From Patagioenas fasciata (lineage: Eukaryota; Chordata; Aves; Columbiformes; Columbidae), in NCBI RefSeq assembly GCF_037038585.1, contig NC_092560.1:62438049-62502048 (forward strand): a stretch of 64,000 nucleotides of DNA, given 5' to 3'. Each line of letters begins with the position of its first letter. Positions within the stretch are counted from its first letter, which is position 1. Position numbers and translations under genes: made by a program. Shown here one piece after another: positions 1 through 30,700 of the stretch. The notes under the pieces were generated by a model. It was not told the origin of the DNA. It was given only the letters and a program-made list of their open reading frames with translations, and ran no database searches.

Positions 1-18912
<18,912 letters not shown>

Positions 18913-21730
18913 TTTTGAAGATGGGCTTATTTCTTTTACAGCAATAAGCATGCCTAAACCATAGTGTCAGATGCTTCCAATTATAGTCAAATTAACTAAG
19001 GCGCTGAAAAAGCTAGCCACAGAATGCAATTTGCACAGGTATTGAAATGGTTATGGGGAGTTACATATATTAATTTGAAGCCAGAGTGAATTCTGATTGT
19101 CTGCTGTCCGATAGTGTAACACAGGTACAGGAAACCACATGCCCTTGGGGCAGTGTCTGTAACAATTTTCGTTGAATGCACATCAGACTGTATATAACTT
19201 CTAAGTTAGATGGACTTGTGTGTTTTTTTTTTTCTTTTCACTGGTAATACATAGATCTGATGTACTGTCAGTAAATATATACTTACTAGTTCAGTGACCT
19301 AAGTATGACTTGTTGGTCACCATCTACAATTGTGCCTCATTGGATCAGAATTAGCAACATATTCTAACAGTAATGTGTTAAAACTGCTGTGTTTCTTCCC
19401 CCTTATTTGATAGTAAATTATAAAGAATAGTTTAATGTGTTATTATGTACTGCTTCTTACAACTGATAAATTTGATTAAATGCATGCAAATCCAAGCAGT
19501 TGGAAGTGCATGTAGGTGCTCTGCAGTGCACTAAGGGTGAAATTCTGTGGCCTGTGAGTAGAATAATGGAGTCTACAATGAGGGCAAGAGGCTTAATGCT
19601 GAGAAGACTTGGCATCCCATGGGCTAAACCAAAATGTTGCTCTTTGAAGGAGAACTGACAGTGAGCTCCTGATCCATGCATATACCTTGGTGTTGTAACA
19701 GCACAGCAGCTCCCTGCTGCTACTCCAGGCTGATAATCCTTTTCCTTAGAAATGTGCATGTGATTAATGGCACAGCCCAGGGGCTATTGCATGCTATTCC
19801 AGAATCTGAAGTGGACAGTTTTTAAAAATTTATGTTAGTACTTTGATACAGCTGTTAAACACAAGTTAACTTTGCATATACTATATAGAATTCACTTTGC
19901 AGTTGAAACTACATATATAGCTTAGGTTTTCCCAGGCCCTGTTTGTAGCTTTGCTGTTCAAATTAATTGTGAAATTAGATATTCCAGCTTTTCAGTTGAA
20001 CATTGAAAAGTGATCATGACAACTTAGTGCTAATATTCAAGTTTTCAACAGTATATTGCAATTACTAGTAAAAAATTCTTTTGCATTTATGGTTTTTGTA
20101 ATGTTTGAGGAAGAAAATTGAAACTTATATGTTAAAATCACAACTAGTACTTGCACAAAAACATGTAATCTCTTGTAAATTGGATATAATTAGACACAGT
20201 TCCATTTTCATCTAGCACTAATAGACATAAACAGTAAACTGTGTGTTATAAAATGTTTCGTTTTGTGTTAAATAATGTTCTCTTCAGAATAAACTTCATG
20301 ACCTACTCAGTTTCAAGGGCTGCTCTCCCAGGGCCAGACTGGAAATCAGGGCATTACTATGCACAGTGAAACCTGGACTCTTAAAACAGATGGGAATTCT
20401 TGCCAATCACCAGTGAGTCTGAGACCATGCACAAAAACCCACTAGCTACAGATAGAACAGTTTAATTCAGGCCAACTGGCTTCAGTCCATAAATTTGTCT
20501 GTTATGAACATGCACAGAATTTGAAGAAACATAAAGCTGTTTTAAGCCCTGGAACTACTGTAACTGTGTTCTGAACTGGGCAATGGTGTGGTCTGCTGAG
20601 TGTGTGGGTACAGGTTACAACTTCAGTTGTTTACCCTCAAGTGTCACACATGGTCCCTGTACTACAAGGTTGTATTGCTGTATCCCAGAGTAGATTTCCC
20701 TTAGATAAAGCTTTGGGCTTAAACTCCTGAGATTGTGATGTCAACATGAGGGACCAGCTGCAAAACATGCTTTTACATCCTGTTTTTAGTCTTGTAAAAA
20801 TTGGTTCTGATGTATTGAATAAATCCGTGTGTTCACTTTTGCTACCCTTTCATTTTGAAATTAAGCATTGCACTTGTACAAATACAACAAACACACAGTT
20901 TTTTTTTTATTGTAGTAATTCCTCATCTGGAATTGGTTTGGGATCACTCTTGCATATATTAAACTTAATATTTACAAATGATATCTGCTCTTGGTTTGCG
21001 AACTTGGAATGCTGACCACAAATGCAAGATGTCAAGGTGCAAATAGCTCTTAATTTTTATACACTTTTTCAGCCCTCTTGTGCATTAAGACGACCATGTT
21101 TTTTACTTTGTCTTGGTTATCTGGAGGTTAAGTTAAGTTTCTGGCAGAAGTGTACTGTATGTGTAGTTTTAAATAAAGTAAAATATATTGGTGTGAGAAA
21201 TCAGTTTTCATGGCCAAAAGTTTTCTGATTGAACTGAGATTTTTATATTGGGCAGGCAAGGGCAAAATGGGGACTGTGACAGCCTAGCTGAACCCCGAGC
21301 ATTTGTCTTTTGTGTGACTTTCCTATGCTTTGTAGTTCTTGCTGTTGAAACTGCTTTCTTCACATGTTCCTACTGATCTTGTGGACCCTTTTTTAGCATC
21401 GCACTAGTATCTGCCAATAGGCTGTGGACACAACTTCACTAGGAAAGCTGCCAGGGTTGTAAGGAGGCAGCTTATGCAAATACACAGATTGGTCAAGTAT
21501 GTTACTCTGTATTCCCAAGCTTACTCCAGTTGGAGTATGTTGAATTACTTTGCCTTTGAATTGTAATTTTTTCAAAACCATGGATGAATCTGATTGTCCA
21601 TGTGCAATATGACTCACTAGGTAATGGATAAAAATTAATTTTGGTGGTGCAATATTAAAACAAAATCTGTCATGTTTGTCTTGAGTGTTTATTACAAACT
21701 CTGAAATAAATTTTATTTTACCAGTTGATT
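18913..21730 (+). other. PRKAA1: PRKAA1 3'UTR (end inferred)
   Basis: AT-rich sequence after the stop codon without a supported gene. Candidate polyadenylation signals AATAAA occur at about 20288, 20818, 21172 and 21705. The last would give a UTR of about 2.8 kb, which fits the long 3'UTR of mammalian PRKAA1. Alternative polyadenylation at the earlier signals is possible. The exact end is inferred. Confidence 0.6.
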
Positions 21731-22054
21731 ACCATTGTAAAATATGAAGTCCTGTACTTAACAAAGATGTGCCTACTTCCTCTGTTAATTTTTTTTGTCA
21801 AAGCTGAATGGCAAAAATGCTTGTTTATAACTGTATAACTTTTTAAACTTTCAAAACTTTAAGTAAACATGAAATACTGAACCATCTTGTCTGCAACTGT
21901 GTGCATGCTGTCTTCTAGAGTTATATATGTTATAAATTAACAGATAAGGACTGTTACACTTGTTTTAAAAACAACAGCAATTATGATTTTTAGAATAAGC
22001 AGCAATTTGAGCACTAAACAAATTACTGCAGAATTCTCAACAGCAAGGCAGTGT

Positions 22055-22552
22055 TGTGGTTTAATCTGACAGGCAGCTAAACACTACACAGCTTTTTGCT
22101 CACAAGCTCTTGCCAGTGGGATGGAGGAGAACTGGGGGTGGAGGGTGGGGGGGGGGAGAAAGGTAAACCTTGTAGGTGAAGTTTAATAGAACATGAAGGG
22201 AAAGTGAATAGAATATATGAAATGAGTGATGCACAATGATGCAATTTCTCAACACCTTGTGGCTGGTGCCCAGTCTGTCCCTGAGCCGCAGCTCTCCTGG
22301 TCGGCTTCCCCCAAGATATATACTGGCCATGATGTCACGTGATATGTAATATCTCTTGCGTCAGCTGTCCTGGTGCCTCCCAATGTCTTGTGCACCTGGC
22401 TGGGGGCGTGAGAAGCTGAAAAGTCCTTGATTACTTAGCAACAACTAAAACATCATTGTGTTACCACATTGTTGTAACCCTAAAACACAGCACTAGACAC
22501 ACTAGGAGGAAGAAAATAACCCAGGACAGCAGGCTGGGCCACCAACTGCACC
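22055..22552 (-). mobile_element. ERVL-like solo LTR, opposite orientation
   Basis: On the + strand it starts TGTGGTTTAATCTGACAGGC, and on the minus strand it starts near GGCCCAGCCTGCTGTCCTGG followed by GTTATTTTCTT. The whole piece is thus the reverse complement of the family at 16834. A G-run lies at about 22147-22157. It is full length at about 500 bp with no internal genes, so it is a solo LTR left by recombination. Confidence 0.8.
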
Positions 22553-23092
22553 AGCCTGGCCCCTGCCTGACCCTTTTCCCACAGATCCTGTAAACTGTCT
22601 CACTGCAGAAGAGAGCTGCAGATGGAAGGAGCAGTGAATACTTGGTGCAGACGTCCCCTTTGCCTCACCCTGCGGTGACTGGCCTTGCCTGGCATCTTCC
22701 AGTCCGCTCTTTCAGTACACTGTGGGTGGCTCTTTTGTCTTGGTGTTTGCTTCTTTAACCAGGGAGTGATTTTAAACCCTGTAGTCTGTGTATTTTTCTT
22801 CCCTTGAGGAAAATCCCCTCGTTTTCAGTTTTGGTTGTTCTTCCCTGTAGCTTTTACTACTTGGAGCCATGTCCCCCGTGGGGAGGCAATGGTTGTCACA
22901 CAGAGCAGTCAATGCTGTAGGGCTGTAGGTGACACACTGGTGGTATTGCCACCATCCTTCACCTGTCCCTCTGGGACCTGAGCATTACTGGCAGGTGGCG
23001 ACTGCAGAGCTGCTTGCACCAGTGGTACTTCTGTACTTAATTGCATCATGTGCACATGGCAGATGTTACTGAAATCTCCAGAGCCATATCAG

Positions 23093-23335
23093 AGTCACAG
23101 AATGGTTGGGGTTGGAAGGGACTTCTGGAGATCACCTAGTCCAACCCACCTGCTAAAGCAAGTAAACCCAGAGCAGACTGCACAGGAATGTGTTCAGGCG
23201 GGTTTTGAACGTCTCCAGAGAAGGAGACTCCACAGGCTCTCTGGGCAGCCTGTTCCAGTGCTCTGGCACCCTCAGAGTAAAGAAGTTTCTCCACGTGTTT
23301 AATTGGAATCTCTTGTGCTTCACCCATCCTGCACC
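23093..23335 (-). mobile_element. CR1 LINE 3'-end fragment
   Basis: Reads CACAGAATGGTTGGGGTTGG then AAGGGACTTCTGGAGATCAC, the reverse complement of an avian CR1 3' end, with CR1 body continuing to CTCCACGTGTTTAATTGGAA. It abuts the CpG island directly. Overlapping frames on both strands here come from the repeat. Confidence 0.9.
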
Positions 23336-23339
23336 TCCC

Positions 23340-24060
23340 GCCATGCAGTTGGCCCTGGTCTCTCCCCCAGAGCTGCTGCTCCCCTGCGGTGCCCGGACGC
23401 CTCCCGCTCGGCTCCCGAAAGCTGCGCCCCCCGGCAGCCACACACACCCCGCGCTCTGCCGGGACGGAGCCGCTCCTGGGAACTACATCTCCCGGCATGC
23501 TCCGCGCCTCGGACTACAGCTCCCGGCATGCCTCGCGTCTCGGACTACAGCTCCCGGCATGCCTCGCGTCTCGGACTACAGCCCCCGGCATGCCCCGCGG
23601 ATCAGCCTTCAGCTCCCGGCATGCCCCGCGAGTCGGTGCCGCCAGGGCGAGAGGCGTCCTTGTTCGCCTCCCGCCCCTGCCGCCCCGCCTTTCCCTATCC
23701 TTTTCCTGCCGGCGGGAGGTCAAGGGTCGCTCGGGACTTCTAGCCGGAAGAGGAGCGCGGGCAGGCAGGTGGGGGGCTCCGAACCTCGGGGCGATGCGGG
23801 GCGGTGCCGTGGCTTCCTCCGCGGAGGGCGCGGCGCGGGGCGGGGCGGACGCGGCCCTCCCTCAGCCATCCCGGCTGTTCGGTTTCCGCCGCCTGGCCGC
23901 GGGTTCCGCCGGGCCGTGCTCCGCCGGGGCAGCCCGTCCCGGGGCTGCCGCGCTGGCTGAGGAGCGGCCGGGCCGGAGGCAGCTCGGGCTGTGCCGTGCG
24001 GCTCTGCACGGCTCGTAGCGGCGAGCGGCCGTGCCGGGGGTGTCACTCACCTGGGACCCA
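23340..24060 (+). promoter_or_regulatory. TTC33: CpG island, presumed TTC33 promoter and first (non-coding) exon
   Basis: Some 700 bp of very GC- and CpG-rich DNA in an otherwise AT-rich window, about 0.5 kb upstream of the first coding exon of TTC33. Such islands mark vertebrate housekeeping promoters. The transcription start and the donor of the 5' non-coding exon could not be placed by eye. Many long open frames on both strands here are an effect of GC-rich DNA having few stops. The tandem 31-bp array in its left part is listed separately. Confidence 0.8.
23478..23632 (+). promoter_or_regulatory. Five 31-bp tandem repeats with ZNF143/THAP11-type elements
   Basis: Five successive copies start their ACTACA core at 23482, 23513, 23544, 23575 and 23606, exactly 31 bp apart. 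The typical core is ACTACAGCTCCCGGCATGCC, close to the SBS element (ACTACA..TCCCAGCATGC type) bound by ZNF143 and THAP11/HCFC1 at CpG-island promoters. Copies 2 and 3 are identical over the unit. Copy 1 has TCTCCC, copy 4 GCCCCC and copy 5 CCTTCA in place of ACTACA. All are in the same orientation. Confidence 0.85.
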
Positions 24061-24140
24061 GTTCTTTGCTCTGCTGTTGTCTGGTTTCTGGTGTGTTGGC
24101 TTCAACTTTTTAAGGCTTTCTGGTGTGTCAGAGCTCTGGC

Positions 24141-24348
24141 CTTTCTTTCTGTCTTTCTGTCTTTCTGTCTTTCTGTCTGTCTTTCTGTCTGTCTTTCTGT
24201 CTTTCTGTCTGTCTTTCTGTCTGTCTTTCTGTCTGTCTTTCTGTCTGTCTTTCTGTCTGTCTTTCTGTCTGTCTTTCTGTCTGTCTTTCTGTCTGTCTTT
24301 CTGTCTGTCTTTCTGTCTGTCTTTCTGTCTGTCTTTCTGTCTTTTTCT
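24141..24348 (+). repeat. CTTTCTGTCTGT microsatellite
   Basis: About 200 bp of pure pyrimidine/GT repeat built on CTTTCTGT and CTTTCTGTCTGT units, 0.2 kb upstream of the first TTC33 coding exon. The unit is a multiple of four, so all three + frames and one minus frame stay open. The resulting Cys-Leu-Ser-Phe or Lys-Thr-Asp-Arg frames are not genes. Confidence 0.97.
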
Positions 24349-24541
24349 GCCAGCTGGGCTGGAAACTGTAGTTGCCTGACTAACATCTCTGTGAAGCTGA
24401 CAGACAATTTGTGTGGAGGAGTGGCAGCCTGTTACATGTTGTTGTTTTGGAACTGAGAAGAGCGAGGTGTATTCTTTCTTACATGTACTTTAAAATTGAA
24501 TTAGCTAACTACTGAAAATGTGTTTTTCTGTAGTTTTCCAA

Positions 24542-24762
24542 ATGGCTTCTTTTGGGTGGAAGAGAAAGATTGGTGAGAAAGTGTCAAAAGCTACTTCTCA
24601 GCAATTTGAAGCAGAAGCTGCGGATGATAAGGATGTGGCTGATGATGATGATGGTAACTGGGTGCATGCAACTAAAAGAAGAAAGGAAGCTCTTTTAGAA
24701 GACTGTGTAAAGAAAAGTAAGCAGCTGAAGGATGAAGGTGCAAGTTTGGCTGAAAATAGGAG
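24542..24762 (+). CDS. TTC33: TTC33 first coding exon
   Basis: The exon begins at 24534 after TTTTTCTGTAG; ATG is at 24542-24544. It encodes residues 1-73 and two bases of Arg74, ending before GTACTA. It carries the acidic [13 protein letters not shown] segment, the basic TKRRKE segment and the start of TPR1 ([16 protein letters not shown]). Confidence 0.95.
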
Positions 24763-27700
24763 GTACTATTGTTATCTTACTCTTTTTCGTTGACTGTTTA
24801 AGTGCTGAATGGTGTTTTAATCCTGTCTCTATAAACACTAGGTAGTTTGCTAGCTTCTACATTCCCATTTTTCATATCTGGAAAAATGATAATTCTTTTC
24901 ATTCTGTCTTTGCTGTCTGGTGCTAAATAAGTTGTTTCCTTTTGTGGTGTTGACAGCTGTGAAGCGAAGTCTGTATTCTGTCTCATTTTTGTGTGTTCAC
25001 ATAAACAAAAAATGATAGAGGGAGCTGAGAAACTGATGAGTTGTGAAAGTTGAAAGATTAGTTAAGATACAGTGAGATAAGCCGCACTGTAAGTGATGCT
25101 TTAGCTACTCTGGTAGCTGTCTCCTCTCTTGTAAATGTGTCTTTTATCTTACTAAGAGTAAGCTTATTTGCATGTGTACACTCCTGAGGCAAATACTGCT
25201 AGTGAAGTCTTAATCTGTCTAATATACAGGTTCAGATAGCTGCTATGAACATCTTCTGATGGCAGTATTGAGCCTGGCTTGAGACTTTAGCAATTTTGGA
25301 AGGTTATTGCAAAGATGGTTCCATTGTCTTGTAATGTTTCAAGCAGCAAGTACCTTTGGAGCAGGGGAAGGTAAGAAGAGGGAAAGAGGGACTATGAGTT
25401 GCATATTAACTACATAATTGGTTAGATCTCCTCTGAAAGGGGAAAAAACAGTTTCAGGAATAGTCCCCTTAAAATCTTCAGAATGCTTTACATCTAAATC
25501 TGTATCCTTACCGTACTTACATGAACAACTTCACTTCATTCATTGCTTCAGACCAAATATTTTTATTTCTGTCTTTAATTCTACCTCTGTCTTCCTTGTA
25601 TTTTGCATTGGATGTTGTTTATATTTTCTCTGTGGATTTTGGTGCTTTTTGTTTCTTGTTTGTTTGTTTGTTTTTTTTGTTGTTTTTATCTATTATGTAA
25701 AGTGCAATAAATCTCTTGAACAGCAGCAAATAACCTGTATATGTTGTTTAATACAGGGAGATACAGACTGCTGCATTTATTTATTTTAATTTTTTTTGCT
25801 TTTAATATCTGAAGTTGGTTTTAGAGACTGAGTTTTCCTTTATCTGTCAGTTAGAAAACAATATAAAAGCTTAGCCCATCCAGAAGCAGCAACAGAAGGT
25901 TTTTTTGTGAATTTAGTGAGAGCTGAATCTCATCAGAAGTGCTTATGAGAGCTACTGAGAAGCACGGAATGGCTTATAACAAGTATGAGAAACAAGTAGC
26001 AACATATTATAATAAAATGCAGGTTTTGGGAGGCTTATCACGCTCTTTTGTGTTAATGCTCTTGTATCTGAGGCTTAACAGAAGTTCTAACTTGAAATGG
26101 TACATTCCATCAATTACTCTAGCACACTCTGTACAGTTTGAACATTTACGGTAGTATGGTGCTGTCTGCGCACATAACTTTCATAAAAATCTTTGTCTTG
26201 AGAAAAGATTTTGCATACATTACAGGGTAAGCTCACAATGGGAGGATTTTATTACTTAAGCAGGTGGATGGTTGATGTGCCATTATGGGGAACTTGAGAA
26301 AGCAGACTGAAAGGATTGTTTATTCTCTCTGGTTGAAAGTGGTTGCTGTAAGTGTGTTTCAGATATATATACTCTATTTTTTGAATATGCATTTGTACAA
26401 TATAAGCGGACTCATGTAAATAATTAAATACTTAGATCATTTCCTGAAATATCTAAGTAAAGAAAGATCCGGGTTGGGTTGTGTAGCATTTAGGTAAAAA
26501 GATGGTATCTTTTCCATTGAATAAACTCAGAAGAAAAAGCAAAGACTGAGCACTAGAGGGTAACTAAGGTGGTACCTTAGCTGATATCACTTGTGGAGTG
26601 GAGAAAAAGGGATCCTGAGGAAAAAAAAAAAAAAAAAAAACAAAAAAAACCAAAAAACAACCAGACTTGGGAAGAAGCAGGAGTCTAAATAAAAGGAAGA
26701 ATGGATAGTAATAAATTCAACTACACTTCTTATGGAAAGGAGACTTTGAGGTAATGTGCATGCTAAAATTCAGTGATGAAAGGTGAATTTTGTAAGTGGA
26801 TACACTATTACTTAGGTAGAATAGTGATTACCTCCTTTATGCTTGGTTAGTCCATTAGCTTATTTTTTGTTAAGGGGAAGGCAAGTGATGGTTTTGTCTC
26901 TGTGTATGCAGGAAGTCTGTGAATGAGTGAGGTCTCTTTGACTTGTGTTTGTAAAGTGAGTCTTAGTGCTTCTCAGGGGAAGGAATAATGGAGTTCTTGG
27001 GGGTCAGAATTTGTATAGCCTGCTTTCTTTGCCCGTTGGTGCTCGAGTGGCATGAGTGAATTGTTTTGGAGGTGGCAGCCCTCTGTGGGTTTTCAGCTTT
27101 TGTGGGAGCTGCTTGATGAGTGTTTGTACCTGCTGTGTGTGCATTAATCTGTTAAGCTGAGGCTGAGACACACACACACAGAGAAGAACAACAGTGCTGA
27201 AGGAAAGTTTCTGATCCATGTTGTAGTCTTTTGTGAGATGGGAAGAAAGATGGTGAGACTACCAGAAACAGGTGTTGAACTAGATTGATTATGCAAATGG
27301 GTCTGTTATCGTGGAAGATGTGGCTTAGGAAATTCTGACCTAGAAACCTGATCAGTAGGCAGTTATGAAGATGACTTGTGAATGAGTGATCTCACTGTTA
27401 GAACAGAAAGAAAAGGCAGGTATGTGGGAGAAGTGTCACATTTGTGTGCTCTTTCAATGTGTGGGAAGGAGCAATTAAACAAATGTACAAATATACACAC
27501 AGTCTTTTGGGTATCAGAATATTGTCTGTTGGTGGAAAGAATGAAGAATATTCCAGAGGATAAATTGGTTTTGCTTATATGAAATTTATAATGCTGGCTG
27601 ATTATTCAACTTGAAAGACCGGTATGGCTGTGCCCATATACACTGGCATGAAAAACAGAACAAAGCCAACAATCATAATGCAGATTAGGGTGGGTGTTGT

Positions 27701-30700
27701 TTTTGTTTTGTTTTGTGGGGTTTTTTTGTGTGTGCATTTTTGTTTGTTTGTTTGTTTGTTTGTTTTTGTATGTTTATAGTCCTACACTGTTTTAAATCCA
27801 GTGCAATCCAAAAGGGTAAAAGTTCATGTGGTCAGCCTTAGTATCTTGAACACAGTGGTTTGTAGTTACAGTGTGTTTTGCATGGTAGGTACGTAGTCTT
27901 TGGCTGTGGACGCAAGCTTAAGAACAGGTTTAGACAAGATGTAATGTCCTCAAACATATGGCATGTAGAGAGATTAACAGCAAAGAGAAGAAAAACTTCT
28001 GTCAGACTAGTATCTTCAGTATAACTGAGTTGCAATCCTGTTTTCAAACTACGATCATTTTTGTAGCTGGTCCAGTAGGTGGAGATAGAGCTCTTTGCAA
28101 TGTACCCTGAAGAGTGCAAAAACTGTTCATCTAAATACTTCGTTTTGCGAAGAGACACTCTTGGTTTTAAATTCTTATTGATTTGCATTTAATTTTTCAG
28201 TTTTGCTAAATAGAGCTTATTACTACTTCTCGCGTCTGGTGATATTAATTTATGATTCCATGGTTACACTAAAAATATCTCTGTCTCTAAAGCTGGTACA
28301 GGTCTGGGAAGATTGTGTTTTCAGCTGGTACATGCATGTTTTGTCTGAGCTTGTAGAGATTAACCTACGTTAAAATAAATGGTTGCATCACTTGATATCA
28401 CTTGATGTGGCAGATGCCCCCTCCCTGGGAACATTCCAGGCCAGGCTGGATGGGGCTCTGAGCAACCTGATCTAGTTGAAGATGTCCCTGCTCATTGCAG
28501 GGGTTGGATGAGGTGACCTTTGAAGGTCCATTCCAACCCAAATGATTCTGCAGTTCTGTGATTCTACGATTCTGTGATTCTACGATTTCGTGAGTAAATT
28601 GGACTGATTAATAACATTTTATCCCTTGGCTTTTCCAGTAGAATATTTAAAAAGGACATCGCAAAGTGTTATGAGACCAGATAATAGGTCAATTTTCGTG
28701 AATCTATCTACTTTTCTAAAGGAATTAATCTTTGAGAATTAATTCCGTTTTCTAACATGTTTCTAAAAAATGGGCTTCTGTCAAGTGCTCCTTATTCCGC
28801 ATTTTAGCAGTTGAGACTTTTTTCCCCTGATGCTAATAGGCTAACATCACTTCCACGTGTGTCATTTGTGGTTCCTTAGCTACATAAGCTGTCACTGAGT
28901 TTGTCTTTCTGAGTAGACATTGTAAAGTGAGGCACCACTCCTTTAAAATGTGTTGTAAGCATAGTGATAAGTGTTAACCGGGGGGGGGGGGGGGGGGGGG
29001 GGGGCGGGGGGGAACTAAGCAGATTCAGCAGGTAGAGCATTAGAGTAATACCAACTTAAATTAAGTTGAAAAACCTTTCTGTCATGTTCTTATAATGTTT
29101 GCATTTGTTCAGTTTACCTGTGTCTTACAGGGCTACGTTATGATAAACTTTTGATGACTAATAAATTATGAAAGTGCTAAAGTAATAAAATTGCTAACAG
29201 GGCAAAGATAATTGTGTTGAAATTGCCTTTTGATTTTCAGTCAATATAACTAATGTTACTTACTTAATACAGTGTTAATAAAGAGACTTCCCAGAAGATC
29301 CAACAGCTATCTTTGGCACAAACATTTCAGCAGTTTAATAGGCTGAGGTTTAATAGGCTGAGTTACCTTATGGAGAAGTGGGGCATGTTAGAGAGAAGAA
29401 AGGTTCAGGAGAGCTGGTTGCATTTTTTTCAAGTTGTCTCCTGGAAGCTTGAGAATGGTTCATCCTGTAGAGGAGGAAACCAAGAAGAGGTGATAGGAGC
29501 CCTGCATGAGTGTACAGGGAGCTCCTGACAAAATCCAAACATAAAAGCTTAAGAACAGTACAAGAGGTGGGAGCAAGGTCTTGTGACCCAGGAAGACCAC
29601 AGCAACCCTGTCTGAATATGCAGGGATGGGATCTGGAAAGCCAAAGCCCACGTGGAGTTGAATCTGGTGAGGGATGTGAAGGGAAACAAGAAGAGCTTCT
29701 GCAGCTGCATTGGCGGCAAAACAAAGACTGGGAAAAATGTGGGTCTTCTGCTGCATGGGGTGGAGAATCGAGTGACAAAGGGTGCAGAACAGGCCAAGGT
29801 ACTCAATGTTGTCTTTGTTGATAAGACTTGCCTTCAGGAACCCCAGGCCCATGATACCAGAGGGAAGGTCTAGAGCAAGAAAGACTTACCCATGGTGTTG
29901 CAACCCTCTGATCGTCTTGGTGGCACTCCTCTGGACCCTCTCTCACAGGTCCGTATCTTTCCTGTATTGAGGACCACAGAGCTGGATGCAGTACTGCAGG
30001 AATATTTAACGATGTAGAGTATGTTACTGGAATTGAAGAAGCATTAAAAAAAAATTGGTTCTTAAATTTCATCAACATATGTGAATTTTTATGTATATAT
30101 TAATATTTCTATATAGGGGAATGATGTGTGACAGTTACTTTCTTCTGTCCCGATGCATGTGAAGTTACTGGAAAATAATTAATACTTACTTTTACAGGTC
30201 ATTAAAAAAATTGAATTTTATTCATAGTAAACAGTAGGATAGGAATTGATAGTTTCTGAATTTTTACACTGCTATCTGCTTCTATTGCTTCTGTTTAATT
30301 CCTAGCACTTTTTCCAGGTGGATTTTGTATATGTCCAAACAGAATATTTGCATCTAATCCTGGAACAACTCTTTATTACTAATTGAGGAACCATAAAGAA
30401 CTACATAACATAATGGATTGTAGAAATATCTAAATATTGTTCTCTTATTATTTTTATTTCTGTTACTTATCGTGACAATTTTTTACATCTAATTTTTATC
30501 ACTCATTGTCATAGCTGTGCTTTAAAATTAATTCAAGAAACATTGGAAAGCACTTGTGCTGGCATATTTCTAGCTTTGTAAATGAAAAATAAATAGAGTT
30601 ACTTAGTCTTTTTTTTTTTTTTTTTTTTTAGCTTTATTCTTTTGACAGTCTGTGTTTTTCTTTGATGCATGTATGCTCTTCAGACTTTGAGATATTCTTC

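Larger units (their letters stand above)
21731..23340. other. Intergenic region between PRKAA1 and TTC33
   Basis: About 1.6 kb without a supported gene. It holds a reversed ERVL-like LTR and a CR1 tail. The 22553-23090 part is moderately GC-rich with nothing recognisable. Confidence 0.75.

Noticed and set aside
23190-24050. Many overlapping open frames up to 256 codons on both strands in the CpG island
   Set aside because: GC-rich DNA has few stop codons; the frames overlap in all directions, begin in a CR1 tail and show no conserved domain.
24031-24456. Long open frames rich in Cys-Leu-Ser-Phe or Lys-Thr-Asp-Arg over the microsatellite
   Set aside because: The repeat unit contains no stop in several frames; these are translations of simple-sequence DNA, not proteins.
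29313-30078. Cluster of open frames on both strands near 29.3-30.1 kb
   Set aside because: The region is made of CR1 fragments; the meaningful frame matches CR1 ORF2 and is interrupted.
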